64,000 nucleotides of DNA, taken from Phocoena phocoena (taxonomy: Eukaryota; Chordata; Mammalia; Artiodactyla; Phocoenidae). The notes under the pieces were generated by a model that was not told where the DNA came from, ran no database searches, and saw only the letters and a program-made list of their open reading frames with translations. This document shows, piece after piece, positions 11,975-21,555 of this stretch (its first letter is position 1; every line of letters begins with the position of its first letter). The translations under genes and the position numbers were made by a program. The stretch covers positions 8,252,501 through 8,316,500 of the forward strand of contig NC_089222.1 in NCBI RefSeq assembly GCF_963924675.1, in the 5' to 3' direction.

Positions 11975-12475
11975 ACATACACATACATATTTTAAATTAA
12001 ATAACTTTATCTTTAAAGCAGTTTTAGGGTTACAGAAAAATCGAGCAGAAAGTACAGAGATTTTTCACATGCCCCTTCACTCCCTTCCCTCCACGGTATT
12101 AACATCTGGCAATAGTGTGGTACATTTATTACAACTAATGAGCCAGCAATGATACGTTGTTATTGACAAAGTCCATAGTTTACATTAAAGTTCACTCTTT
12201 GTACATTCTGTGAGCTTTGACAAATGTATAATGGCATGTAGCCACCATTACAGTTTCATACAGAATAGTTTTGCTGCTCTAAAAAGCCCCTGTACCCACC
12301 CATTTATCCCTCCCACCCCACCCCCCCAACCCCTAGAAACCACTGATCGTTTTACTATCTCCGTAGTTTTGTCTTTTCCAGAAGTGGTGTAGCCTGAATC
12401 ATACAATATGTTGCCCTTTCAGATTGGCATCTTTTACCTAGTAACATGCATTTAAGATTTATCCATGGATGCAAT
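11975..12475 (-). mobile_element. Older L1M fragment, antisense, left part
   Basis: The antisense 3'UTR text 'gttttagggttacagaaaaa', 'cattacagtttcatacagaa' and 'ctagaaaccactgatcgttt' is typical of L1M elements. The element seems to resume at about 12799 beyond an LTR-like insertion, with some L1 sequence missing at the junction. Confidence 0.7.
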
Positions 12476-12477
12476 GT

Positions 12478-12798
12478 TGGGAGGCCCACACGGCTAGGAG
12501 GTTGAGGGCAGCCTCTGGAAACTGAGGGCTACCTCCAGTGAACAGTCAGCAAGAAGCCAGGGTCCTCCGACTTGGAAATGCAAGGAAATGAACTCTGCTA
12601 TCGACATGAGTGAACTTGTGAGTGTATCCTTCCCTAGCTGAGCCTCCTGATGAGAACCTAGCCCTGACCAATATCTGATGGCAGCCTTACAGAAGACCCA
12701 CCCAAGCTGTACTGCACAGAAATCATGAGGTAATAAATATATGTTGATTTAAGTTACTAAATCGTGGTAGTTTACTATGCAGCAATAGATAACTAATA
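12478..12798 (+). mobile_element. MLT1-like LTR (ERVL-MaLR)
   Basis: The 3' part 'ttgatttaagttactaaatc', then 'gtggtagtttactatgcagc', then 'aactaatata' resembles the 3' end shared by MaLR-type LTRs. It lies between two pieces of an antisense L1M, so it probably inserted into it. This is a solo LTR with no internal genes visible. Confidence 0.5.
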
Positions 12799-12958
12799 TA
12801 CTCTTGTTGAGAGATATTTGGGTTGTTTCCAGTTTTTCCTGACTATCAACTATGCTAATATAACTGCTCTGATGCACGTCTCCTTGGTGCATACCCACAA
12901 TTGTTTCTATAGAGCAAATTACTCGAAATGGACTCGTAAGCATAAGGCATTGGGCAAG
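12799..12958 (-). mobile_element. Older L1M fragment, antisense, right part
   Basis: 'atatttgggttgtttccagt' and 'tatgctaatataactgctct' continue the antisense L1 reading found at 11975-12475. Confidence 0.6.
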
Positions 12959-12961
12959 ACA

Positions 12962-13130
12962 GAGGGTGGCAAACTTTTTCTGGGAAGGACCAGGTAGTAA
13001 CTGTTTTAAGCTCTGAAGGCCCTGTAGTCTCTGTTGCAACTATTCAATTCTGAAATCGTATTACGAAAGTGCCAAAGACAATCCACGTGCGAATGAGCAT
13101 GGCTGTGTTTTAGTATTTCATTTGTGAACG
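12962..13130. mobile_element. Old MER-type DNA transposon fragment
   Basis: 'gtggcaaactttttctggga' followed by 'gtctctgttgcaactattca' and 'cgaatgagcatggctgtgtt' match a very common mammalian medium-reiteration repeat. The family name is left open. Confidence 0.5.
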
Positions 13131-13254
13131 CTGATACGTGAATTTTGAAGTCTTTGCCTTTATTCATATTTTCTTTTATGTTCTTGGTAGTGTTTTACAG
13201 TTTTTTTCATATGAATTTTTCCCTCATACTTTTTTTGAGTTTCTTTTTTTTAAA

Positions 13255-13556
13255 ACGTTCTTTTTTAAACGCTGCATTGGGTCTTCATTTCTGCGTGTCA
13301 GCTTTCTCTAGTTGTGGCGAGCGGGGGCTACTCTTCACTGCGGTGGGCGTGCGTCTCATTGCGGTGGCTTCTCTTGTCGCGGAGCATGGGCTCTAGGCAC
13401 GCAGGCTTCAGTAGCTGTGGCTCACAGGCTCAGTAGTTGTGGCTCATGGGCTTAGTTACTCTGCGGCATGTGGGATCTTCCCGGACCAGGTATCAAAACC
13501 GTGTCTCCTGTATTGGCAGGCTGATTCTTAACCACTACACAACCAGGGAAGTCCCG
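13255..13556 (-). mobile_element. CHR-type SINE, long subtype, antisense
   Basis: The reverse of a long CHR body ('ttctctagttgtggcgagcg', 'ggctcatgggcttagttact') ends at 'accagggaagtccc', its 5' head. Decay has removed the expected A-tail. Confidence 0.9.
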
Positions 13557-13757
13557 GGTTTATTTCTAATTAAATTATTTTCTTGTTGTAATATCTAGTG
13601 GGTTCTTTTTTCTCTTGTATTTCAAATTATTTTTTGTACATTAATTATGTAATCCTCCACCTTAGAAGGTTTCTTTATTTTTTCTTTATATTTGGGCAAA
13701 CGTAGTACAAGTTGTCATTTTAGTGGACACGTGATATTCTCAAGAATATTAAAGGCT

Positions 13758-13960
13758 TGGGACATCCCTGGTGGTCCAGTGGTTAAGAGTCCACCTTCCA
13801 ATGCAGGGGATGCGGGTTCAATCCCTGGTCTGGAAAGATCCCACATGCCGCGGGGCAACTAAGCCCACACAACTGGAGTTGAGGCCTGCGCGCGACAACA
13901 AAGAGACTGCATGCCGCAACTAAGACCTGACGCAGCCAAAAATAAATTTTAAAAAAGGAC
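13758..13960 (+). mobile_element. CHR-type SINE, long subtype, internally shortened
   Basis: It begins 'gggacatccctggtggtcca' and ends 'gacgcagccaaaaataaatt'. The middle of the body is shorter than in the copies at 2085 and 49652, so it probably has an internal deletion. Confidence 0.88.
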
Positions 13961-14048
13961 AAAGTCTTAAGACCCTGAAATAGCTTTGCATCGTTTCCTG
14001 CCCACTCTTTTAAGTTGCTTTTGAAACATGTATATGTACATATTACAT

Positions 14049-14050
<2 letters not shown>

Positions 14051-14084
<34 letters not shown>
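14051..14084. repeat. (GT)17 microsatellite
   Basis: An uninterrupted GT dinucleotide run of 34 bases, likely length-polymorphic. Confidence 0.98.
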
Positions 14085-14087
<3 letters not shown>

Positions 14088-14239
14088 GGTGACATGGAAC
14101 TAGGGGGGTGAGGATGGATATAGACATAAGCAGGGCCGAAAGTGAGCAGAAAGAAACAAATAGGTGAAAGTGGATCATAGGGAGAGAATTTAATGGAAAT
14201 GTTTATGCAAAGGTGGTTGTGGAACGTGGGGAGACTAAA

Positions 14240-14470
14240 TAATGTTACGATGTTAATATTAATAACAATTACGTATTGAGCATCTACGCTGTACACTGTG
14301 CTCAGTGTTTGACAGACATCGCTCATTTCACATCAACCAGCAAGGCTCCTAGTATTATCTCTATTTCACCGCTGACAAACTTGGGGTCCCAAATGGCTAG
14401 ATAACCTAAGAGCACCAACAAACCAGCAGCAAGCTGGGATTCGAGTCCAGCCGGCGTGCTCCTAAGCCTT
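14240..14470 (+). mobile_element. MIR SINE
   Basis: 'tattgagcatctacgctgta', 'tagtattatctctatttcac' and 'agcaagctgggattcgagtc' cover most of a MIR in plus orientation. Confidence 0.75.
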
Positions 14471-14702
14471 TGCTACTTTCATTCTGCCGTGTTGACTTTC
14501 CGTGGGTCGGATATCCCGCAAGTAGCAGCATCCACATGAAGAGGCCTGGACCTCTGTGTTCGTGTTCATTGTGATGTTATTATAGCAAACAAAACAGAAC
14601 AGAAACAACCACTTCATTACAGGTAAATGGTTCAATAATCTACGTTACATGTTTACACTTACTGTAGAATATAATACAGTGGTTAAAAAGAATGGGGTAG
14701 GG

Positions 14703-14830
14703 GGAATTCCTTGGCGGTCCAGCGGTTAGGGCTCAGCACTCTCACTGCCAAGGACCAAGCTTTGATCCCTGGTCGGGGAACTAAGATCCCACAAGCCATG
14801 CAGCATGGAAAAAAAAAAAAAAAAAAAAAT
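14703..14830 (+). mobile_element. CHR-related SINE, short subtype
   Basis: It begins 'ggaattccttggcggtccag' and ends with an A-tail at 14810-14829. Confidence 0.9.
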
Positions 14831-15736
14831 GGAGTAGGTTGTTAGGAACTGACTATCAACCTAAAAAATCATCACCCCGTACTAGACCCCATACTAGTAA
14901 GTGACGGGAAACATTTACAGAATAATATTACGATTATGCTGCCATGTTATTTTTTAAGATACAGAAAACAAGACTTAATGGAGTCTACAAGCGTATTCCT
15001 GTATAAAAATTCATCAAGCTGTACATTTAGAATTTCTGCAACTGACTGTAAGCAAGTTAAATCTGAATTTCAAATTAGACTGTGTCTATGTTTTCATGCA
15101 CATACATATGAAAATACATAGAAACCGGTCTGGAACAATTTACACCCAATTTTTGGCAGTGGTAACTTTGGGGAAAGGAAGATCTCTTCTTTTCCTCTAC
15201 ATACTTCTGTATTGTTTGAATATTTTAAAAAGGTGTCATTGGGTGTCTAATAAATACATAGAAGTACCTGTTTTTGTCAATAAAAGAAATAACATAAAAT
15301 AATTAATCAATTCATAGACAAAATTAACAGACAGCAAATACACTTTGGAAGAAAAGAAGCTACTGAGAATCCATGTAGAGATAGACCCAACTGCTCCCTT
15401 GCAAAGTATTTCAGGAATATGTTTTCTCTATTTTTGCCTCTCTGGAAAGAAGTTGACCCTAAGTCACTTTTCTAAGGAGGTTTTCCTACAACCCTAATCA
15501 CCAGTGGGCCTGAGGGCTGCATGTGGAGATATGAACACTCAGCCACCCTAAGAGAGATACCTGACCCCGCCCGGGAGCTGGAGCTGACAGGAGACTCAGG
15601 ACTTGCTTGAAAGAACTGCCTCAGTAACCTTCCCACACTGACGTGGCATGGGTGTGATGCAGCTGCTGGGAGTGATCCGGCAGTACACCTGCATGTGTGG
15701 TGTGAAGGAATTACGGAATAAGGAATTCATTCTGGG
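14831..15736. other. Unassigned intergenic sequence
   Basis: I see no gene or named repeat. The small open frames at 14936-15302 carry no recognisable domain. Confidence 0.4.
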
Positions 15737-15858
15737 GGACCTCCCTGGAGGTCCAGTGGTTAAGACTGTGCCCTTCCAATACAGGAGGTGTGGGTTTGAT
15801 CCCTGGTTGGGGAACTAGGATGCCATGTGCCGTTCGCCACGGCAAAAAAAAAAAAAAA
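15737..15858 (+). mobile_element. CHR-related SINE, short subtype
   Basis: It begins 'gggacctccctggaggtcca' and has an A-tail at 15844-15858. 'gaattcatt' is present on both sides (near 15723 and 15859), consistent with a target duplication. Confidence 0.9.
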
Positions 15859-16681
15859 GAATTCATTGTTGAAATCTGACCTCACACAATTTGTGGAAGG
15901 AGCCGGGCAACTGAACATCTGGGAAAGGAAGCTGGAAGGACCAGAGGAGTCCGTAGCCAGTCTGAGAAGCCAAGGATATCCAGCCACTGAAGTAGGACCA
16001 CAGAAGGCATGCTGATGGAGGAATCTGGAGGGAGTATTTGCCTTTGGGAGTCCGCTTGCTGGTGGATCTGGGGCTGCTGTTGGCAACGTAGAGGGAGCGA
16101 GGACAAGCTGGACCTGCTAGGCACCTCTGCATCTGGGATCATCTCATTGAACCATGGCAGCGTTCAGATGTATAGCCCCCAAATTCCTTTCTTGCAAGTC
16201 TAACCTGGAACCACACAGGGAAAAGGATTCTGGAAAACATACTTTCTAGCCTAACCAAGTTAATTGTGGGAGATGATTCTGGAGGAAAGGTGGTGAGTTC
16301 CATTTTGGACATGTTAATTTGGGGTTGACTGGAATACGTGCTCGTGGTGATGTCCAGTAAGTAGTCGGGCTTGTCCAATCTTCTTCAATATGCAAACAAG
16401 CTGTTCTAAGACTCTAGTTCTAATACAGGCCTGGGGTGAGAAAGTGGAAGGCCGCTGTGGATTAAGAACCTAGGAACTAAAGATATCGACCAGGAATAAA
16501 GTTAGCCTCAAGAAATACAGTGCAAAAAGCCCGTACCTTTCAAGCAGTGACTTGGGGCGGCAGGATGGGAGTGGGGATGGCGAGACTCTCCAGGGCAGGT
16601 AGGAAGGGGTGCTGGAGAGATGGCTTGAGATACCTTACCCCTGAGTGGGAAGACAACTGTACATTAATTGAGAGTCACTCT
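15859..16681. other. Unassigned intergenic sequence
   Basis: Several overlapping open frames occur on both strands, but none has a recognisable family, splice context or coding bias. 'ccattttggacatgttaatt' near 16300 resembles an old dispersed repeat that I cannot name. Confidence 0.35.
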
Positions 16682-16893
16682 TTTCTTTTCTTTTCTTTTC
16701 GCGGTACACAGGCCTCTCACTGTTGTGGCCTCTCCCGTCGCGGAGCACAGGCTCCGGAGGCGCAGGCTCAGTGGCCATGGCTCACAGGCCCAGCCGCTCC
16801 ACGGCATGTGGGATCTTCCCGGACCGGGGCACGAACCCGTGTCCCCTGCATCGGCAGACGGACTCTCAACCACTGCGCCACCAGGGAAGCCCA
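16682..16893 (-). mobile_element. Cetacean-type SINE, GC-rich subtype, antisense
   Basis: The tail is a (TTTTC)n run at 16680-16700 and the 5' head is 'ccaccagggaagccc'. 'cactcttttc' on both sides is the target duplication. Confidence 0.95.
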
Positions 16894-17442
16894 CTCTTTT
16901 CATTTTTTAAGTCTTATTATGCAGGCATAAGGCAGTCTATTCAATGAATGATCCTTATTTCAGAAATTTCAAAGACAAGTTTGTTACTTAACACAATTTG
17001 TGACCTTATTGCTTCACAGTTCTTCAGAATCATAGAGTGAGTTCTGACTGAGGTTCCAGGTGATGTAGTAAACATTCCAAGCAGAGAGGTCCACCAGCAA
17101 GTCAGGGGACCCTCCCACCAGCATCACCACCATCACCACTATCACCCACCCCTCTACTCCTACCACTGTCAACACTAGCCAGGTTGGAGGAACAGAGGCT
17201 GGGAAAGGTGGTAAAGAGAGGGTAAAGGATGGTGGCAATCCCAAAGGAACATGGAAGTTAATAGCGCTTTCAGGTAACGTTTCTTCATTTGTATTGGATA
17301 ACAAATGTAGTCAATGAACAATTATATCTGCAGTTTTCTTTTTCCTCCACTTTCTCAGTCATCAAATGAAACTTTGGCTTCCTGTTAGACTATGTACGTG
17401 GAGGAGTGGTATATTCCTCCGACTACCTTATACAAAAAGGGC

Positions 17443-17465
17443 TTCTGTCTCTCTCTCTCTCTCTC
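17443..17465. repeat. (CT)n microsatellite
   Basis: A short run of CT dinucleotides. Confidence 0.85.
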
Positions 17466-17537
17466 CTTTTATTCTGCTATATTTTTCATGATAGTACTTA
17501 TCTCTGATATTATGTGTTTCTATGTTTCCTTTTTTTT

Positions 17538-17751
17538 TAATTATTATTATTATTTTTTGTGGTACGTGGGCCTCTCACTGTTGTGGCCTCTCCCGTTGCG
17601 GAGCACAGGCTCCAGACGCGCAGGCTCAGCGGCCATGGCTCACGGGCCCAGTCGCTCCGTGGCACGTGGGACCCTCCCGGACTGGGGCATGAACCCGTGT
17701 CCCCTGCATCGGCAGGTGGACTCTCAACCACTGCGCCACCAGGGAAGCCCC
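17538..17751 (-). mobile_element. Cetacean-type SINE, GC-rich subtype, antisense
   Basis: The T-rich tail with (ATT)n is at 17530-17558 and the 5' head 'caccagggaagcccc' at 17740-17751. 'atgtttccttt' occurs on both sides as a target duplication. Confidence 0.95.
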
Positions 17752-17814
17752 ATGTTTCCTTTATTTACTGTCTGTCTTTCACATCAGAATACAAGTTTCA
17801 TTACAGAAAATGCC

Positions 17815-17905
17815 TTTGTTCGCATCTCTATCCCAAGCAAATAAACCAGTACCTGGCAAATTGCAGACATCCAAGTGTTTGTTGAATGAATGAATGAATG
17901 AACGA
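17815..17905 (+). mobile_element. L2 3' end with (TGAA)n
   Basis: 'acctggcaaattgcagacat' followed by 'gtttgttgaatgaatgaatg' is the 3' end form of an L2 LINE. Confidence 0.6.
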
Positions 17906-18639
17906 ATATATGAAGATGCATTACATTCTAAGAATGGCTCCACGTGAGAGAGAGTTGTATTATGGCTCTATATAGGAAAATAAAATTCTGATATAACTTT
18001 ATTTTTATCTGATGACTCTAGGTCTAACTATAGAATTGGTATGCCTTATATATTGTCCCAACAGTTCTACAAGCCTCAGAATAACTGTATCCTTTATATG
18101 AATATTACCAAATAATAGCAATTTTAAAATATTTGACATACATTTTGGTCAGAGAGCTGAAAAGATTTGCCGGTACCCATTTTTTCCACTACTTCTCTGT
18201 GTGCCTGTCCACCTCCTCGGCTGGGTCGTCTTCATCCTTCTGCCTGCTAGCTGGTCATCCCTTTGGTTTGGCCTTGGAGCCCTTGCTGCTTTCTCAACTG
18301 AGCGTTTTTCTAGGTCGGCTTCTCAAGTGTCATGGTGCCATTCCTAGCCAGATGAAGTTTGGGCCCCTGGTTGAGCCCTGTCATGGGGCTCTGTCCTGGC
18401 TTCATCTGACCTGTCTGGTTCTTTGTATGAGCACATGGGTGGGACTACAGACTCCTCCCCTCATAGCTTCAAGGGCAAGACACCAGCCTTATTCGTAAGC
18501 TGTACTGTAGCTGTACAGTAGCTGGCCTGTTGTAGGTATTGAAGAAGTGAATGGATGCTGACTAAATACTGAAATATCGATGAGTGAGATTGCTAGAACT
18601 GGGGGGTTTGCTTTAAAATACTCCAGCAAAAATGAGTAA
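17906..18639. other. Unassigned intergenic sequence
   Basis: The 121-codon frame at 18133-18498 has no recognised domain. It contains proline/serine-rich text only and I do not treat it as a gene. Confidence 0.4.
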
Positions 18640-18785
18640 AATGAAATAACGTGGCTGAGGACACAGTGGAAACGAGAGTGAAAAAATGTTGGTAATGGTT
18701 GAAGCTGGTGATGGGTATATGGGGCCTCATTATATGTTTCCATTTCTGTGTGATTTAAAATTTTTCCATTAAAAAAAGAAACAAG
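18640..18785 (+). mobile_element. L1M 3' end fragment
   Basis: 'gatgggtatatggggcctca' followed by 'tttaaaatttttccattaaa' resembles the 3' end of an old L1M, as at 576-740. Confidence 0.5.
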
Positions 18786-19154
18786 TTTCTTTTAGATTCT
18801 TATGGTGGTTTTCTGCTGCTAAATCCAAATATTTGTACATTTTATAGACAACATTAATAAAATATATTGTTTTAATTAAGATAACTGAGTAAAGAAAAAG
18901 TTAAAAATAGAAAAACAAAACAAAAAAAGAAACCAAAATTGGTTGGTGAGGCAAAGCCAGGAAAGCTTGCTACTAGGCTAATAGTTCAATGAGCGTTTAT
19001 GGAGGGGAAATTTGTAAATGAAATTTTACTGTAGGGATGAGTAGCTGTATCCAATAGAGTTGCGCACATCAGGGAATTAAATACACATAAGGAAAGGAGC
19101 AGACTAAATATACCCATATCGAATACAATTCATATATGAGTTGAGTTGAAGTTA

Positions 19155-19432
19155 GCTAATTTTTTAAAATTAAATTGAAGTATAGTTGATTTACAATGTT
19201 AAGTTTCTGCTGTACAGCAAAGTAATTCAGTTATACATATGTATACTTTTTAAATATTCTTTTCCATTGTGGTTTATCACAGGATATTGAATATAGTTCC
19301 CTGTGTTATACAGTAGGGCCTTGTTGTTTCTCTGTTTTATATATAGTAGTTTGTATCTGTTAATCCCAAACTCCTCATTTATCCCTCCCCCACCTCCTTT
19401 TCCCTTTGGTAACCATAAGTTTGTTTTCATTT
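19155..19432 (-). mobile_element. L1 3' end, antisense, copy 1
   Basis: Plus-strand text runs 'gaagtatagttgatttacaa', 'tacagcaaagtaattcagtt', then 'ttggtaaccataagtttgtt'. Only the last ~280 bp of the L1 is present. Confidence 0.85.
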
Positions 19433-19655
19433 TTTAAATTTATTTTATTGAAGTATAGTTGATTTACAGTGTTGTGTTAATTTCTGCTATACAGCAAAGT
19501 ACTTCAGTTATATCAATATATAACTGAATATATTCTTTTTCGTATTCTTTTCCATTATGGTTTATCACAGGATACTGAATATAGTTCCCTGTGCTGTACA
19601 GTAGGACCTTGTTGTTTATCCATCCTATATATATAATACTAGTTTGCATCTGGAA
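19433..19655 (-). mobile_element. L1 3' end, antisense, copy 2 abutting copy 1
   Basis: A second antisense L1 3' end begins 'tattgaagtatagttgattt' immediately after copy 1, with 'tacagcaaagtacttcagtt' and 'tgtacagtaggaccttgttg'. The two copies are in direct tandem order and both are 5'-truncated. Confidence 0.85.
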
Positions 19656-20511
19656 GTTAGCTGGTTTTAAGATATCACATTTCATAAATATTTAAAGTCA
19701 CTAACTTTGATTTTTCAGGTTTTAAAATATTTTGTAACCAAAGCATTTTTTTTCAGGTCTCTCATACCTCTTTCAAAGATCTCCTTTCAAAGATCTCCTG
19801 CCCTAGGAATTGCCCATAAAAATGGATACAAATGGCTTCATAGGCTGAGTACTGTTGTAGATGCTTCAGATAGGAAGGAGTGTAAGAAAGGATGTCTGCT
19901 TTCTGGAAATTTATTATCCAGCTCCTCTTCTTTCCTCAGGCCATACCTCTTTCCCTTTGCAGTCCTAAAAATTTCTGTCCTTACTATCCATTCTTTTCAT
20001 CATTCTGCTTGGTTTTGGCATCTCCCTTTCATTTTCTTGAGAACTCTTTAATTAGGACAAAAGCGTTTTTTAAAAATTATTGTATTTCAAAAAAAAAAAA
20101 AAAAATTATTGTATTTCTTTATATAATATTATATAAATAAAATTATTTTATTATTAGGACAAAATCAAATACAAAAATAATTATGCTTTATATTTGAAAT
20201 CACATTCCTAGATCTCAAGGATATACCTTCACTTGCCTAGATAAAATATTGTGCTGAGTATTTGTTCTTAGAAGTCTAGCTGACTTTCTGGAGATTTTGC
20301 TGAATTCCATTTGGGGCTACACAGGCCAATCACCAATTCCTTAAGTACTTACTATGTGTTTTGGGGGGGAATCACAGAAAGAGGAATAAGAATATTCTAG
20401 GCCAATATAAAATCTCAAGGATCCAAAACAAATTGCAAAGATAGGGGCCTGCTTGAAGAGATTTTCAGTGCATCATTCCAGGCATGTAAATATCTTTTAT
20501 CCTGTTTGCAG
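19656..20511. other. 5' flank of the first PP2D1 coding exon
   Basis: This stretch includes a short repeat of 'caaagatctcctttcaaaga' near 19778-19800 and a poly(A)/AT patch at 20088-20150. It ends in a pyrimidine-rich splice acceptor 'tatcttttatcctgtttgcag' style signal with AG at 20510-20511. No promoter can be assigned; noncoding 5' exons of PP2D1 may lie here or further left. Confidence 0.5.
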
Positions 20512-20555
20512 AGTGTTTTGGAAATCAAGGCAATTGTACACAAGAAAACTGACAT
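20512..20555 (+). other. PP2D1: PP2D1 5'UTR part of the first coding exon
   Basis: The exon is inferred to start after the acceptor AG at 20510-20511, because a good polypyrimidine tract precedes it. An in-frame TGA at 20550-20552 lies just before the ATG at 20556, so the reading frame cannot extend upstream within this exon. Confidence 0.6.
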
Positions 20556-21555
20556 ATGATTCAGATGAGGGAGTCCCACTTACCTGGAGAAGAAAGCATT
20601 TTAAAAGGAAAAAGAAGAGACCATCACGAAGTGCAGGTCTACAATGAGATGATCACATTTCCCTGTTCCATATGCAAGCATGAAACGGACCTACCTGGAA
20701 TATTCCTCCATAAAAAGCAGCATGTAGCTCTGGCTACATTGGGCTTTCAGTGGATGGATGGGAAGAAACCAGGGCTCTCAGAGATTGCTGATCAGAGGCG
20801 GTCCATCATTGCTAAACAATTGTCATCTTTTGCATTTACTGAAAAAATCTTACAGAGCATTAATAATGCTTCTGAGCTCCTTTGCAAGAAACAAATACCA
20901 GCATACTATAAGATTATTGATAACATTCCCAAGAGTTCAATATATCCTCAAAAAATCTGTCACCTATTAATTAAAGGAGCAGCCATTTGCGAAGACAGGA
21001 ATTCTACCTGGAGAGCTGACATGAATGATAGATTCACTGTCGTGAATAATTTTGGCAACAAACCCAATGTGTGTTTTTTTGGTTTGTTTGATGGACATCA
21101 CGGTGCCTCGGCAGCAGACTTGACATCAGTGGAACTCCCAGTTTTACTTCTCCACCAACTTTCCAGACTTGATCCTTCCTACCAAATGACCCCTGAAGAG
21201 CAAAAAGTAATCAATTCCTTTCACACAGTGTTTAGAGAAGACTACAGAGCTATAGAAGACACCTTCTCCTCCATAAAGAAAAAGACAAAAGCATTGAAAA
21301 GTGAGTATGAGAACATACACAAAGCCTTTGCAAAAGCATTTTGGAGAATGGACAGGCTTTTACGTCTTGGAAGGAAAGAAGTGTCCAGGGCTCGATGGAG
21401 CGGCTGTTCTGCAGTTACTTGCATATTGGAAGGCAACATTAAAAGTCCCAAAGCTAAGAAGTCTTTGAGAAGATCCAATGACCTTGATGCTTCTTTGGTC
21501 CCTTTCCAGGGGATGCCGAAAATAATTTCTGGAGTGCTACATATTGCAAACACTG
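20556..21555 (+). CDS. PP2D1: PP2D1 coding exon A: N-terminal Cys/His motif and first half of PP2C-like domain
   Basis: This exon encodes residues 1-333 plus the first base of Gly334. It ends at a standard donor ('cactg|gtatgt'), and the split Gly codon is completed by exon B at 36080. Residues 37-56 form a zinc-finger-like C-x2-C-x11-H-x3-H motif (C37, C40, H52, H56). The PP2C-like fold starts near residue 140: R153 and 'MND' at 156-158 sit where active enzymes have R...MED, and 'FDGHHG' with D179 and G180 is the canonical metal-binding loop. The start is the first ATG after an in-frame stop; a second ATG at 20565 is possible, and neither has a strong Kozak context. The joined protein would be 602 residues; human PP2D1 is about 630 from memory, so a different N-terminus is possible. 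No frameshift or stop is seen. Function in cells is not established. The protein is probably a noncatalytic PP2C relative. Confidence 0.93.

Noticed and set aside
14051..14084. CRISPR-like or array-like structures
   Set aside because: Repeats in the window are microsatellites, tandem duplications or SINE/L1 copies. No spaced identical repeats with unique spacers exist, and the genome is mammalian.
13783..14326. Overlapping antisense frames of 119 and 131 codons with poly(His-Thr)
   Set aside because: They read through the (GT)n microsatellite and a SINE, with no independent coding support.
18133..18498. 121-codon frame upstream of PP2D1
   Set aside because: There is no recognisable domain and no splice signals joining it to PP2D1. 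A 5' PP2D1 exon here cannot be supported.
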